Positions 1 to 7,964 of a DNA stretch of 64,000 nucleotides are shown one piece after another. The stretch covers positions 248,001-312,000 of the forward strand of contig JAHCMK010000003.1 in assembly GCA_019192445.1 (NCBI GenBank). The letters are read 5' to 3'. The notes under the pieces were generated by a model. The model made no database searches, had not been told where the DNA came from, and saw only the letters and a program-made list of their open reading frames with translations. A program made the translations under genes and the position numbers. The stretch is from Oceanococcus sp. HetDA_MAG_MS8 (GTDB lineage Bacteria; Pseudomonadota; Gammaproteobacteria; Nevskiales; Oceanococcaceae). The first letter of the stretch is position 1. Each line of letters opens with the position of its first letter.

Positions 1-1
1 C

Positions 2-541
2 CTACTGGATCAGATGCCGACGGACGATCCCTTGGCCCTGCGTGACCGCTGCATCCTAGAGATGCTGTATTCGGCTGGTCTGCGCTTGGCCGAGTTGGTG
101 GTTTTGAATGTGGCCCAAGTCAAAGCCTTACCCGAGCAGCTGCTGGTGAAAGGGAAGGGCGGGCGAGAGCGCGTGGTGTTTCTGGGCGGCAGTGCTCGAC
201 GCGCTCTGGCTGACTGGATTCAGGAGCGCCAGAGCTGGCCAGGAGCAGGCAGTGAGGCGCTGTTCTTGAGCCAGCGAGGGCGCCGTATTTCCCATCGCAG
301 CGTGCAGGATCGCGTGGCTCATTGGGCCAAGGCTTTGGGCCTAGGGCAGCATTTGCACCCCCATATGCTGCGGCATAGCTTTGCCAGCCACGTGCTCCAG
401 TCTTCCGCAGACTTAAGAGCGGTGCAGGAGCTGCTAGGGCACCAAAACCTGAGTACGACGCAAATCTACACACGCTTGGATTGGCAGCATTTGGCCCAGG
501 TATACGATCAGGCGCATCCACGGGCCCGCAGACGCTCTTGA
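2..541 (+). CDS. xerC: Tyrosine recombinase XerC, 3' part
   Basis: C-terminal catalytic part of a tyrosine recombinase; the reading frame is open to the left edge, so the N-terminal core-binding domain lies outside. XerC acts with XerD at dif to resolve chromosome dimers. The catalytic set is visible: Arg in SAGLRLAEL, Lys in [11 protein letters not shown], the HMLRH box, a second His in [10 protein letters not shown], and Tyr in TQIYTRLD. The ATG at 14 is probably internal, because in-frame codons before it (LLDQ) continue the family sequence. Gene order xerC-hslV-hslU, with a 48-base gap to hslV, is common in gammaproteobacteria and favours XerC over a phage integrase. Only the XerC versus XerD assignment rests on context. 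Confidence 0.93.
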   Translation, partial: LLDQMPTDDPLALRDRCILEMLYSAGLRLAELVVLNVAQVKALPEQLLVKGKGGRERVVFLGGSARRALADWIQERQSWPGAGSEALFLSQRGRRISHRSVQDRVAHWAKALGLGQHLHPHMLRHSFASHVLQSSADLRAVQELLGHQNLSTTQIYTRLDWQHLAQVYDQAHPRARRRS

Positions 542-589
542 AAAGACAGGCGCTGCCCTGACTTTTAGGTTTTGTGTTGTGGAGCCGGC

Positions 590-1141
590 ATGGAACAGTT
601 TCGCGGAACTACCATCTGCTGTGTGCGCAAGGACGGCCAAGTGGCTGTCGGCGGCGACGGTCAGGTCTCGCTAGGGAATACCCGCATCAAAGGCAATGCG
701 CGCAAGGTGCGCCGCTTGTATCACGGCAAGGTCATCGCCGGTTTTGCCGGAGCAACGGCAGATGCGTTTACCTTGTTCGAGCGCTTTGAGGGCCAGCTAG
801 AAAAGCATAGCGGCAACCTCACACGTGCCGCTGTAGAGATGGCCAAGGATTGGCGCACAGACCGCGCCTTGCGTCGGTTGGAAGCCATGCTGATTGTGGC
901 GGACACCACCGCCACGCTCATGATCTCGGGCAATGGCGATGTCATGGAGCCCGAGCATGCCGTCATGGCGATTGGTAGTGGCGGCTCCTTCGCCTTGTCG
1001 GCGGCGCGTGCCCTGGTGGACCATTCCAAGTTGAGCGCCGAAGACATTGTGCGCGAGTCTTTGTTGATCGCGGCAGACGTGTGCATCTACACCAACGACA
1101 ACCTCACCATTGAAACGCTTGCGGAGTCTGCATCAGCATGA
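590..1141 (+). CDS. hslV: ATP-dependent protease subunit HslV
   Basis: Proteolytic subunit of the HslVU (ClpYQ) complex, a cytoplasmic two-component protease. The ATG at 590 gives MEQFRG followed by TT: the family is processed so that a Thr becomes the N-terminal nucleophile, so this short propeptide fits. A TTG 18 bases upstream is in frame but would only add [17 protein letters not shown] and the internal [16 protein letters not shown] stretch are family-typical, and 183 aa is close to normal length. The stop overlaps the hslU start in an ATGA, so the two subunits are translationally coupled. Confidence 0.96.
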   Translation: MEQFRGTTICCVRKDGQVAVGGDGQVSLGNTRIKGNARKVRRLYHGKVIAGFAGATADAFTLFERFEGQLEKHSGNLTRAAVEMAKDWRTDRALRRLEAMLIVADTTATLMISGNGDVMEPEHAVMAIGSGGSFALSAARALVDHSKLSAEDIVRESLLIAADVCIYTNDNLTIETLAESASA

Positions 1142-2505
1142 CCGACACCCACTCCCCCGAACAGTTGCCTGCGCGCTCCATGATGACGCCACGTGAGATC
1201 GTACAAGAGCTGGATAAGCATATTGTCGGCCAAGCCGATGCCAAGCGAGCCGTTGCGATTGCGCTGCGTAATCGGTGGCGCCGCCAGCAGCTGCCAGCGG
1301 CGCTGGCCAATGAAGTCACGCCGAAGAACATCTTGATGATTGGCCCGACCGGCGTCGGCAAAACGGAAATTGCACGCCGACTCGCCAAATTGGCGCAGGC
1401 GCCTTTCATCAAGGTGGAGGCCACCAAGTTCACCGAAGTGGGTTATGTGGGCCGCGAAGTCGATTCCATCATCAAGGATTTGGCGGACGTAGCAGTCAAA
1501 CAGGTGCGCGAGCGAGAAATGGAGCGTGCCCGGCCGAAAGCGGAAATTGAAGCCGAAGAACGCGTTTTGGACGCGTTGTTACCGCGGGCCCAAGGCCCAG
1601 AGGCAGACTCGCAGCAGCGCAGCGAGGCTGATGCGACTCGGCAGGTATTTCGCAAGCGGTTACGTGAGGGCAAGCTTGACGACCGCGAAATCAGTATCGA
1701 GGTTGCGAGCCGCAATGCCGGGGTGGAAATCATGGGTCCTCCGGGCATGGAGGAAATGACCAGCCAATTACAAAGCCTGTTCAAAAATATGAATCAGCAG
1801 CGCTCCAAAACCCGCAAGCTGCGGGTCGCCGATGCGCTTAAACTGCTGACCGATGAAGAGGCGGCCAAGCAGCTGGATGAAGAAAAAATTCGCCTGCGAG
1901 CCGTGCAGGAAGTCGAGCAGAACGGCATCGTATTTTTGGATGAGATCGATAAGGTCTGTAAGCGCGAAAATGCGGTTGGTGCCGATGTCTCCAGAGAAGG
2001 TGTGCAGCGTGATCTTCTGCCACTCGTTGAGGGCAGCACGGTTAACACCAAGTACGGCATGGTGAAAACCGATCACATCTTGTTTATTGCCTCCGGCGCA
2101 TTCCACTTGGCCAAGCCCGCCGACTTAATTCCTGAGTTGCAAGGGCGCTTGCCCATTCGGGTAGAGTTGGCCGCGCTCACCGCGGAGGATTTCCAGCGGA
2201 TTTTGACCGAGCCGGATTTCTCACTGACCAAGCAGTACATGGCGCTGCTGGAAACCGAGGGCTTAAGTTTACGTTTTGCCGAAGATGGCATCCGGCGAAT
2301 GGCGGAGCTTGCAACCCAAGTTAATGCTGAGACCGAAAATATTGGTGCGCGCCGCCTGCACACCTTGTTAGAGCGCTTGCTGGAGGATGTGTCCTTCGCG
2401 GCGCCCGATCGGGATGGGCAGGATGTGGTGGTCGACGCGGCTATGGTCAATGAGCGCCTGCAAGCCTTGGCCAAAGACCAAGACCTGTCGCAATACATCC
2501 TGTAA
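1138..2505 (+). CDS. hslU: HslU unfoldase ATPase
   Basis: AAA+ unfoldase that feeds substrates into HslV. Walker A is GPTGVGKT at about residues 69-76 and Walker B is VFLDEIDKV near the middle. A variable I-domain lies between them, and the C-terminal sensor stretch with [17 protein letters not shown] precedes the extreme C-terminus (QYIL) that docks into HslV. 455 aa is slightly longer than the E. coli protein. It starts within the hslV stop codon (ATGA) and its own stop is directly followed by the next ATG, so hslV, hslU and the DUF971 gene form one operon. Confidence 0.97.
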   Translation: MTDTHSPEQLPARSMMTPREIVQELDKHIVGQADAKRAVAIALRNRWRRQQLPAALANEVTPKNILMIGPTGVGKTEIARRLAKLAQAPFIKVEATKFTEVGYVGREVDSIIKDLADVAVKQVREREMERARPKAEIEAEERVLDALLPRAQGPEADSQQRSEADATRQVFRKRLREGKLDDREISIEVASRNAGVEIMGPPGMEEMTSQLQSLFKNMNQQRSKTRKLRVADALKLLTDEEAAKQLDEEKIRLRAVQEVEQNGIVFLDEIDKVCKRENAVGADVSREGVQRDLLPLVEGSTVNTKYGMVKTDHILFIASGAFHLAKPADLIPELQGRLPIRVELAALTAEDFQRILTEPDFSLTKQYMALLETEGLSLRFAEDGIRRMAELATQVNAETENIGARRLHTLLERLLEDVSFAAPDRDGQDVVVDAAMVNERLQALAKDQDLSQYIL

Positions 2506-2916
2506 ATGGCAGCTTCAGCGCCAAAGCAGCTGCGCTTGGCGGCCGACAAGCGCAGTTTGATTGTGGTCTGGCCGGATCATGCCCATGAATTTCGCGCCGA
2601 GTACTTGCGGGTATGCAGCCCCTCGGCAGAAATTCGGGGCCACGGCGGCGATTGGCAAATTGTGGGCGGCAAGCGCGAGGTCAGCATCCAGCGTGTTGAG
2701 CCGGTGGGACGCTACGCCGTACGCCTGGTGTTCTCCGACGGTCATGACTCCGGCATATACAGCTGGGACGGCTTGGCTGAGTTAGAGGCGCAGGAAGCGC
2801 GCTGGTGGCCAAGGTATTTAGAGCGCCTGCAAGGCTATGGCATGAGCCGGGATGCCGCCGATAATGTCGTACCACTGAACGCGCTCAAGCCGCAGGGCGG
2901 CGCGGAGCGGAATTAG
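2506..2916 (+). CDS. DUF971 (GBBH-like N-terminal domain) protein
   Basis: Small 136-aa protein of the DUF971 family, which resembles the N-terminal domain of gamma-butyrobetaine hydroxylase. The motif series LIVVWPDHAHEFRAEYLRVCSPSAE and then YAVRLVFSDGHDSGIYSW is the family signature. Its biochemical role is not settled; in related bacteria the gene commonly sits after hslVU, as here, with zero bases between the hslU stop and this ATG. It has no signal peptide and no membrane segment. A link to HslVU function is only an inference from position. It converges on uvrD with a 28-base gap. Confidence 0.88.
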   Translation: MAASAPKQLRLAADKRSLIVVWPDHAHEFRAEYLRVCSPSAEIRGHGGDWQIVGGKREVSIQRVEPVGRYAVRLVFSDGHDSGIYSWDGLAELEAQEARWWPRYLERLQGYGMSRDAADNVVPLNALKPQGGAERN

Positions 2917-2944
2917 CGCCGCGCCTACTGCTGATGCCGCCGAG

Positions 2945-5158
2945 CTAAGCCGGCTCGAGCTTCGCGAGTTCTACGAGTAGCCACTTGGCTCCCGCATCCC
3001 GGAACTGCACCTGAACACGGGCCCGCGCTCCCTCTCCATCCAGCTCTAAGACAATGCCTTCACCGAAGCGGGCATGGCGCACACCCATACCCACGCGCAA
3101 GGTGCCGGATTGGCTCTGCACTTCGGTTTGCTGGGCCCAGCTGGGAGGCGCTTCGCCACTGCCCATGCTGCCCATGCCCCGGCTGGAGCTGGTTTGCGGC
3201 CGCACCTCATGCAGGTGCTCGCGTGGTACTTCGGCCAAAAAGCGGGAAGGATGCGCGCGCATCACGCTGCCATGCAGCAGCCTGGACTCGGCATGGCATA
3301 GATGGAGTTCCTGGCGGGCTCGCGTCATGCCGACATAGGCCAGACGGCGCTCTTCCTCCATGCCCTCGGGGCTTTCAACGCTGCGCTGATGAGGGAAAAG
3401 TCCATCTTCCAAACCCACCAAAAACACCAGTGGAAATTCCAGGCCCTTGGCCGCGTGCAAGGTCATCAGTTGCACGCAGTCTTCCCAGGCTTCGCCCTGC
3501 GCCTCCCCGGCTTCAAGCGCAGCGTGCGTCAGAAAAGCTGTGAGCGGAGGCAGGTCGGCTTCATCGCCGCCGCGATCGGCGACATCAAAGCCACGAGCAG
3601 CATTGGCGAGCTCCTCCAAGTTTTCGCGCTTGGCCTCACCGCGTTCACTCCCGAGCTTGCCATGATGTTCAAGCAGGCCGGATGTCTCAACAACTTGGCT
3701 CACTTGCTCCTGTAGTGTGAGGTCGCGGGTGCTTTGGTCAAGATTTTCGATGAGCTCCAAGAAGCCCAGCACGGCCCGTCCGGCTTTGGCGGCGAGGCCG
3801 TGATTGGCCATATGTTGTGCGGCCTTCCACAGGCTGAGTTGATTGGCACGGGCGTGGGCGCGAATTTTGTCCAGCGTGCTCGCCCCAATGCCGCGTGTGG
3901 GCAGATTGACGACACGTTCGAAGGCAACGTCGTCTCCACGCAGGTCGAGCAGCCGCAAATAGGCGAGGGCGTCTTTAATTTCGGCCCGCTCGAAGAAGCG
4001 CAGGCCGCCGTAGACCCGGTAGGGAATGCGTTCGCGTACCAGGCGCTCCTCAAATAGCCGGGACTGAGCATTGGAGCGGTACAAAATCGCGCAGTCACTC
4101 CGTTGTCCGCCTTCGTCCACGTGTTGGCGGATGCGGCCGAGAACATAGTCCACCTCTTCGTGGTCGTTATAGGCCGCAAAGAGCTGCACCGGGCTGCCCT
4201 CGCCAGCGTCGGTCCACAGATCTTTGCCCAGGCGCGAGCTATTCCCGCGGATCAGGCCATTAGCGGCCCCGAGGATGTTGGCCGTAGAGCGGTAGTTCTG
4301 CTCCAAGCGAATCAGCTCGGCGCCGGGGAAGTCGCGCTCGAAGCTGAGCATATTGCCCACCTGGGCGCCGCGAAAGCTGTAAATGGATTGGTCGTCATCA
4401 CCAACGGCGAACAGCTTTCCTGTGGGGCCTGCGAGCACCCGCAGCCAGGCGTACTGCAATGCATTGGTGTCTTGAAACTCGTCCACCAGAATGTGCCGGA
4501 ATCGTCGCCGGTATTGGGCCTGGATATCCGGTTCATCGCGGCAGAGCTCATGGGCGCGCAGTAGCAATTCTGCGAAGTCGACCACTCCCGCGCGCAGGCG
4601 CGCATCTTCATATTCGCTGTAGATCGCCTTGAGTTCTTCGGCGGCTAAATCCAGGCTGTCTTCGGTGGCCACATGCTCGGGTCGAAGGCCTGCTTCCTTG
4701 TTGCGGTTGATGTAACTCATCACCGTGCGTGGTGGGAATGCCCCTTCGTCACGGTTGCTGTTTTTTAGCAGGCGCTTGATGAAGCGTAGCTGGTCATCCG
4801 AGTCCAAGATTTGGAAGGACTGCGGTAGGCCGGCCACCTCCCAGTGGCGGCGGAGCAGGCGATGGGCGATGCCATGGAAGGTGCCCACCCACATCTGCTC
4901 GGCGCTCTGACCAATGAGACCGCGCAGCCGGCTGCGCATTTCGGCGGCGGCTTTGTTGGTGAAGGTGACCGCCAAAATGCTCCAGGGAGAGACCTTCTCC
5001 ACCTGTAGCAGCCAGGCGATACGATGCGTCAACACCCGCGTCTTCCCGCTCCCAGCCCCCGCGAGAACCATCCGATGCTCCGGTGGTGCTGTAACCGCGG
5101 CATTTTGCGCCGTGTTCAGCCCATCCAGAATGGGAGACAAGTCATCATCTACAAGCAT
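2945..5158 (-). CDS. uvrD: DNA helicase II (UvrD)
   Basis: Superfamily 1A 3'-5' helicase of 737 aa for nucleotide-excision and mismatch repair. All helicase motifs can be read: the N-terminal Q-like LNTAQNAAV, Walker A GAGSGKT at about residues 34-40, HILVDEFQDTN (II), GDDDQSIYSFRGA (III), RLEQNYRS (IV), TLHAAKGLEF (V) and AYVGMTRAR (VI). The C-terminus ends in a basic, Tudor-like segment (VRHARFGEGIVLELDGEG), as in UvrD rather than Rep. It is a stand-alone gene convergent with the hslVU operon. The ATG at 5158 is the only sensible start. Confidence 0.96.
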   Translation of the reverse strand: MLVDDDLSPILDGLNTAQNAAVTAPPEHRMVLAGAGSGKTRVLTHRIAWLLQVEKVSPWSILAVTFTNKAAAEMRSRLRGLIGQSAEQMWVGTFHGIAHRLLRRHWEVAGLPQSFQILDSDDQLRFIKRLLKNSNRDEGAFPPRTVMSYINRNKEAGLRPEHVATEDSLDLAAEELKAIYSEYEDARLRAGVVDFAELLLRAHELCRDEPDIQAQYRRRFRHILVDEFQDTNALQYAWLRVLAGPTGKLFAVGDDDQSIYSFRGAQVGNMLSFERDFPGAELIRLEQNYRSTANILGAANGLIRGNSSRLGKDLWTDAGEGSPVQLFAAYNDHEEVDYVLGRIRQHVDEGGQRSDCAILYRSNAQSRLFEERLVRERIPYRVYGGLRFFERAEIKDALAYLRLLDLRGDDVAFERVVNLPTRGIGASTLDKIRAHARANQLSLWKAAQHMANHGLAAKAGRAVLGFLELIENLDQSTRDLTLQEQVSQVVETSGLLEHHGKLGSERGEAKRENLEELANAARGFDVADRGGDEADLPPLTAFLTHAALEAGEAQGEAWEDCVQLMTLHAAKGLEFPLVFLVGLEDGLFPHQRSVESPEGMEEERRLAYVGMTRARQELHLCHAESRLLHGSVMRAHPSRFLAEVPREHLHEVRPQTSSSRGMGSMGSGEAPPSWAQQTEVQSQSGTLRVGMGVRHARFGEGIVLELDGEGARARVQVQFRDAGAKWLLVELAKLEPA

Positions 5159-5256
5159 GGAGCAGGTCGAGGGAGCTGGCCGCTAATGGTATCAAGCGGT
5201 TGGCGCTTGGCGTTGGCTGAGTCGAGGAGGGGTTTATGGTTGTTGCGTGCTCAGAA

Positions 5257-6351
5257 TCAAAGCTGCCGGGCGCGTAGGTAGTGTTCTTCTGCCAGGCGAG
5301 TGGCAGCCACAGCTTGCTCACGAAACTTTTGATAAGAGGCGTATACCCGTCCAGCAAAGGCGTCGCTGGCTGCGATGTCTTCGACGACTTCGGCGGCGAC
5401 TTGGCGAAGCTCGCCTAGGATCTCATCGGGCCAGGCATGAACCTGCACGCCATGTTCGTTGCGTAGGGTGTTCAAGGCTTGTTGATTGCGCGCTACATAT
5501 TCGCTCTGCATGCGTACATTCGTCGCCTGGCAAGCTACTTCAACGATGGCTTTGAGGTCGTCGGGTAGGGCAGACAACGCGTCTTTGTTAACGATCGCTT
5601 CTAATGTCGGTCCTGGCTCATGCCAGCCGGAGTAGTAATAATGCTTGGCGGCCTTATGCAGGCCAAAGGCCAAGTCATTGTAGGGCCCCACCCACTCTGT
5701 CGCGTCGATGGTTCCCGTGGAGAGGGCGGTGAATAATTCGCCACCGGGAATGTTGACGGTCGCCACGCCTAATCGCGCCAGAACTTCACCGCCAAGGCCG
5801 GGCATGCGCATTTTGAGGCCCTTCAGATCGTCCAAGCTTTGAATGGGTTTGCGAAACCAGCCGCCCATTTGGGTGCCGGTGTTGCCTGCGGCGTAAGGCA
5901 CCAGGTTGAACTGGTCGTAGAGTTCGCGCCACAGCTCCAGGCCACCGCCAAACTCCAGCCAGGCATTTTGCTCGGCAGCAATAAAGCCAAAAGGTACGCA
6001 GGTAAAAAACGGTGCGGCAGCGGCCTTGCCCTTCCAGTAATACGCCGCTCCGTGGCCCATTTCCGCACTCCCTCGGGATACGGCGTCGAAGACTTCTAAG
6101 GCAGGGACGCGCTCGCCAGCTCCGTAGAGTTTGACCTCTAGGCGGCCGCCGCTCATGCGGGTGATGGTGTCGGCCAAATAGGCAGCTCCGGTGCCTAAGC
6201 CCGGAAAGTTCCTCGGCCAGGTGGTGTACATCTTCCAGCGTATTGGTTGCTGGGAAGGGCTGCTCGAGGCTTGTGTAGAAGTGCTTTGCGGACTGCACGC
6301 GCTCAGTCCCAGTGCGGCGGCACCAATTCCCAAAATATCGCGGCGTTGCAT
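5257..6351 (-). CDS. TRAP transporter substrate-binding protein (TakP-like)
   Basis: Periplasmic solute-binding protein of a tripartite ATP-independent periplasmic (TRAP) transporter. MQRRDILGIGAAALGLSAC is a signal peptide with a lipobox (LSAC) and a Tat-like RR. The mature part carries the TakP/FcbT1-type sequence WKMYTTWPRNFPGLGTGA and then WVGPYNDLAFGLHKAAKHYYY, a group that binds 2-oxo acids and related organic acids. The ATG at 6351 is chosen over an upstream in-frame start because a GGAGAC ribosome site precedes it and the signal peptide begins there. No dctQ/dctM membrane genes are adjacent, so it is an orphan here. Confidence 0.9.
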   Translation of the reverse strand: MQRRDILGIGAAALGLSACSPQSTSTQASSSPSQQPIRWKMYTTWPRNFPGLGTGAAYLADTITRMSGGRLEVKLYGAGERVPALEVFDAVSRGSAEMGHGAAYYWKGKAAAAPFFTCVPFGFIAAEQNAWLEFGGGLELWRELYDQFNLVPYAAGNTGTQMGGWFRKPIQSLDDLKGLKMRMPGLGGEVLARLGVATVNIPGGELFTALSTGTIDATEWVGPYNDLAFGLHKAAKHYYYSGWHEPGPTLEAIVNKDALSALPDDLKAIVEVACQATNVRMQSEYVARNQQALNTLRNEHGVQVHAWPDEILGELRQVAAEVVEDIAASDAFAGRVYASYQKFREQAVAATRLAEEHYLRARQL

Positions 6352-6397
6352 GGCTGTCTCCCCAAGAATGATGCAAGTGGTTTGAGTGTACCCGCCC

Positions 6398-6426
6398 AAA
6401 AAAAACCCGGCGTCTTGCGCCGGGTT
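6398..6426 (-). terminator. Rho-independent terminator of small RNA copy 1
   Basis: On the minus strand a 9-bp stem AACCCGGCG/CGCCGGGTT (6426-6404) with a 5-nt loop is followed by eight T. On the plus strand only two T follow, so it works in one direction. It may also stop transcripts approaching from dtd antisense, but not the TRAP gene, which begins downstream of it at 6351. Confidence 0.8.
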
Positions 6427-6545
6427 AATGCCATGCTAGGCTGGAGAACCTTGGGTGCTTTGCGTGGCCTTCCTGGCGCAGCCGCAAAGCGGAGAACGTC
6501 TCACGACGGTGCAACCGAAGCTGCTATCGATCATTCCGTGCTCGA
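6398..6545 (-). ncRNA. Rsm/Csr-like small RNA, copy 1 (divergent)
   Basis: Predicted ~148-nt RNA on the minus strand. It would start just after a -10-like TAATTT (read on minus at 6556-6551) and end at a rho-independent terminator (6426-6398). A hairpin at 6546-6526 and a second at 6480-6461 (GCC-AGGAA-GGC) each place a GGA in the loop, the feature bound by CsrA/RsmA proteins. Two unpaired linkers carry GTTCTCC, the second right before the conserved AGCCT. It aligns with copies 2 and 3 in order and spacing, though sequence identity is limited outside the 3' third. Orientation is supported by a terminator whose T-run exists only on the minus strand. Confidence 0.6.
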
Positions 6546-6601
6546 TGGGCAAATTATTCCACTGCCTCTTTTGCTGGTGTTGCTCTGTGGCCGACACTGT
6601 T

Positions 6602-6619
6602 TGTAGGAATGTTCCTACA
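6602..6619. promoter_or_regulatory. GacA-box-like palindrome upstream of RNA copy 1
   Basis: TGTAGGAATGTTCCTACA has two perfect 8-bp arms around a 2-bp centre. It matches the layout of the GacA/UvrY upstream activating site TGTAAG-N6-CTTACA, with G for A at the fifth position of each arm. It sits 56 bases upstream of the first GGA hairpin and about 46 bases from the -10-like hexamer of copy 1. Equivalent, weaker sites occur at the same distance in copies 2 and 3. Confidence 0.55.
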
Positions 6620-6779
6620 CAGTGGAAATAATTCCTTCCATTACGGCGTAAAATCGCCGCAGCATGCGGTTGTAGGCCAAACTTACGACTTGGCAGTCCG
6701 ACTAAAGTCGGGTATCGTCGCTTCATCACATTGGTACATCGGCTAGAACCTCCGGTGCACAAGCGAGTGAAGAACCAAC

Positions 6780-6810
6780 AAAAAACCCGGCGGGGTGCGC
6801 CGGGTTTTTT
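6780..6810. terminator. Bidirectional terminator of small RNA copy 2
   Basis: Stem CCCGGCG/CGCCGGG with a GGGTG loop, flanked by six A on one side and six T on the other, so it has a U-tract on either strand. The main role inferred is the 3' end of copy 2 on the minus strand; it would also shield copy 1 from readthrough. Confidence 0.8.
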
Positions 6811-6937
6811 ACTTAGCCTATTCAGGCTGGAGAACCTTGGGGTGCTTGCTGTAGGACATCCTGTCCTGCCAGTAAGCGAGGAGAACCGTTTTGCAACGGG
6901 CGGCTGGGCCGCCAAACAGTCAACTCCGTGACTGTTG
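6780..6937 (-). ncRNA. Rsm/Csr-like small RNA, copy 2
   Basis: Predicted ~158-nt minus-strand RNA. Order from the 5' end: hairpin ACAGTCA-CGGAGT-TGACTGT (6935-6916) with GGA in the loop; GGCGGC-CCA-GCCGCC; CCGTT-GCAA-AACGG with a GNRA tetraloop on this strand; linker GGTTCTCCTCG; hairpin AGGACA-GGA-TGTCCT (6867-6853), again with GGA in the loop; linker GGTTCTCC; AGCCT-GAAT-AGGCT; and a terminator. Compared with copy 3, stems change in both arms together (AGGAC/GTCCT against GGGAC/GTCCC), which indicates selection for RNA structure. A GATACT -10-like hexamer lies at 6948-6943. No plausible protein is encoded. Confidence 0.68.
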
Positions 6938-6992
6938 GACCTAGTATCTCCTGGGTCATGTCAAGAAAATGTCGACGGCCTACGATGATTTT

Positions 6993-7010
6993 TGTAGGAC
7001 ATTTCGACAT
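6993..7010. promoter_or_regulatory. Imperfect GacA-box-like site upstream of RNA copy 2
   Basis: TGTAGG-ACATTT-CGACAT: the left arm is identical to the copy 1 site and the right arm is degenerate, though TGT...ACA symmetry remains with an 11-base interior. It lies 58 bases upstream of the first GGA hairpin of copy 2 and 45 bases from its -10-like hexamer, so the position is conserved. A TTGACA on the minus strand (6964-6959) lies between the site and the -10-like hexamer but is too close to serve as a standard -35. Confidence 0.4.
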
Positions 7011-7048
7011 CGAGGCTTAGACCTACGCTCCCGCGGCTGACAGCGGGC

Positions 7049-7080
7049 AAAAAAAACCCGGCGGGGTGCGCCGGGTTTTT
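7049..7080. terminator. Bidirectional terminator of small RNA copy 3
   Basis: Same CCCGGCG-GGGTG-CGCCGGG hairpin as copy 2, preceded by eight A (T8 on the minus strand) and followed by five T. It is inferred to end the copy 3 RNA. Confidence 0.8.
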
Positions 7081-7207
7081 AACATAGCCTATTCAGGCTG
7101 GAGAACCTTGGGGTGCTTGCCGTGGGACGTCCTGTCCCAACAGTAAGCGAGGAGAACCGTTTTGCAACGGGCGGCTAGGCCGCCAAACAGCCAACTCCTT
7201 GGCCGTT
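7049..7207 (-). ncRNA. Rsm/Csr-like small RNA, copy 3
   Basis: Predicted ~159-nt minus-strand RNA, nearly the same as copy 2 over its length. Hairpin AACGGCCA-AGGAGT-TGGCTGTT (7207-7186) and hairpin GGGAC-AGGAC-GTCCC (7138-7124) each show an AGGA loop. The GGCGGC, CCGTT-GCAA-AACGG and AGCCT hairpins and both GTTCTCC linkers are retained. A CATACT -10-like hexamer lies at 7216-7211. Differences from copy 2 fall mostly in paired positions and are compensated, or change to G-U. The gene lies 5' of dtd and is divergent from it. Confidence 0.68.
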
Positions 7208-7263
7208 GGAAGTATGATCTCGCAAACAATGTAAAAAAAATGTCGACGGCTCTCGACCCTTCT

Positions 7264-7281
7264 TGTAGGAAATTCCCTGCT
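7264..7281. promoter_or_regulatory. Imperfect GacA-box-like site upstream of RNA copy 3
   Basis: TGTAGG-AAATTC-CCTGCT: the left arm is identical to copies 1 and 2, the right arm matches CCTACA at the first three bases. It lies 57 bases upstream of the first GGA hairpin of copy 3, matching the 56 and 58 bases in the other copies. Confidence 0.4.
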
Positions 7282-7337
7282 TTGCCGCAGATTCGAGTTT
7301 GCAGCCTGAGCGTGTCGGCGCCCGGGAGTTCATCTTT

Positions 7338-7775
7338 ATGCGTCTAGTCCTGCAACGCGTGACGCACGCACAGCTACGAATCGATCATCAGATCATCCAC
7401 CACATGCAGCAGGGTTTGGTCGTGCTTGTGGGGGTGGCTCCTACGGATGGGGAGAATCTGATTCCCGTAGCTCTGGAGAAAATCTCTACCCTGCGCATAT
7501 TTGCGGATGCGGCGGGCAAAACGAACCTGTCACTATTGGATATTCAGGGCGGGCTGCTCTTGGTGCCCAACTTCACGCTCTACGCGGATGCGAGGCGCGG
7601 CCGTCGTCCCAGCTTCACCGCTGCTGCTCCTCCGGCCCAGGCCGCTCCCTTGTTTGATGCATTATGCGAGCGCTCTAAAACGCTGCCACTGCGGGTCGGC
7701 TGCGGAGTATTTGGGGCAGATATGCAGGTGGAACTAGAGAACGACGGCCCGTTTACCTTGGTTATCGATTTATGA
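7338..7775 (+). CDS. dtd: D-aminoacyl-tRNA deacylase
   Basis: 145-aa enzyme that hydrolyses D-aminoacyl-tRNAs in the cytoplasm (proofreading of chirality). MRLVLQRVTHAQLRID at the N-terminus, FTLYADARRGRRPSFTAAAPP in the middle and the C-terminal NDGPFT (Gly-cisPro motif region) define the family. The family's usual SQFTL reads VPNFTL here, a small departure next to the active site. The ATG at 7338 matches the family N-terminus; the in-frame ATG at 7299 would add 13 unrelated residues. It stands alone, with the small RNA locus upstream and hisB 189 bases downstream. Confidence 0.93.
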   Translation: MRLVLQRVTHAQLRIDHQIIHHMQQGLVVLVGVAPTDGENLIPVALEKISTLRIFADAAGKTNLSLLDIQGGLLLVPNFTLYADARRGRRPSFTAAAPPAQAAPLFDALCERSKTLPLRVGCGVFGADMQVELENDGPFTLVIDL

Positions 7776-7907
7776 GCCAAGGAGGTGGTCGGCATTGTGC
7801 GCGGCCGCTTGAAGTGGCGCATGCTCCTTTGCGGTTCAGTGGTGCCAGCTAAGCCCACTGCAGCGCTTCAGCCACAAAGCCTGCTTCTCTGACTCAGGGG
7901 GTGAATG

Positions 7908-7936
7908 TGACTTCACGACCCGCACAGCGGTATCCT
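7908..7936 (+). promoter_or_regulatory. Predicted sigma70 promoter of the his-tat operon
   Basis: TGACTT (7908-7913), a 17-base spacer, then TATCCT (7931-7936), 28 bases before the hisB ATG. The 190-base gap after dtd shows no his leader peptide or attenuator hairpin. Confidence 0.5.
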
Positions 7937-7964
7937 AAGCGTCCCCCTACAGGATTATCCCGAC

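Noticed and set aside
6436-6915. 159-aa open frame across the intergenic region
   Set aside because: It runs antiparallel through terminators and structured RNA copies, lacks a ribosome site and shows no family sequence. The RNA model explains the conservation better.
7162-7337. Plus-strand reading of the 6.4-7.3 kb repeats as plus-strand RNAs or small proteins
   Set aside because: The copy 1 terminator has a T-run only on the minus strand, the GCAA tetraloop and GGA loops appear on the minus strand, and the box to hairpin spacing is kept in that direction.
7776-7907. his leader peptide / attenuator
   Set aside because: No run of His codons in any frame with a terminator-antiterminator pair before hisB.
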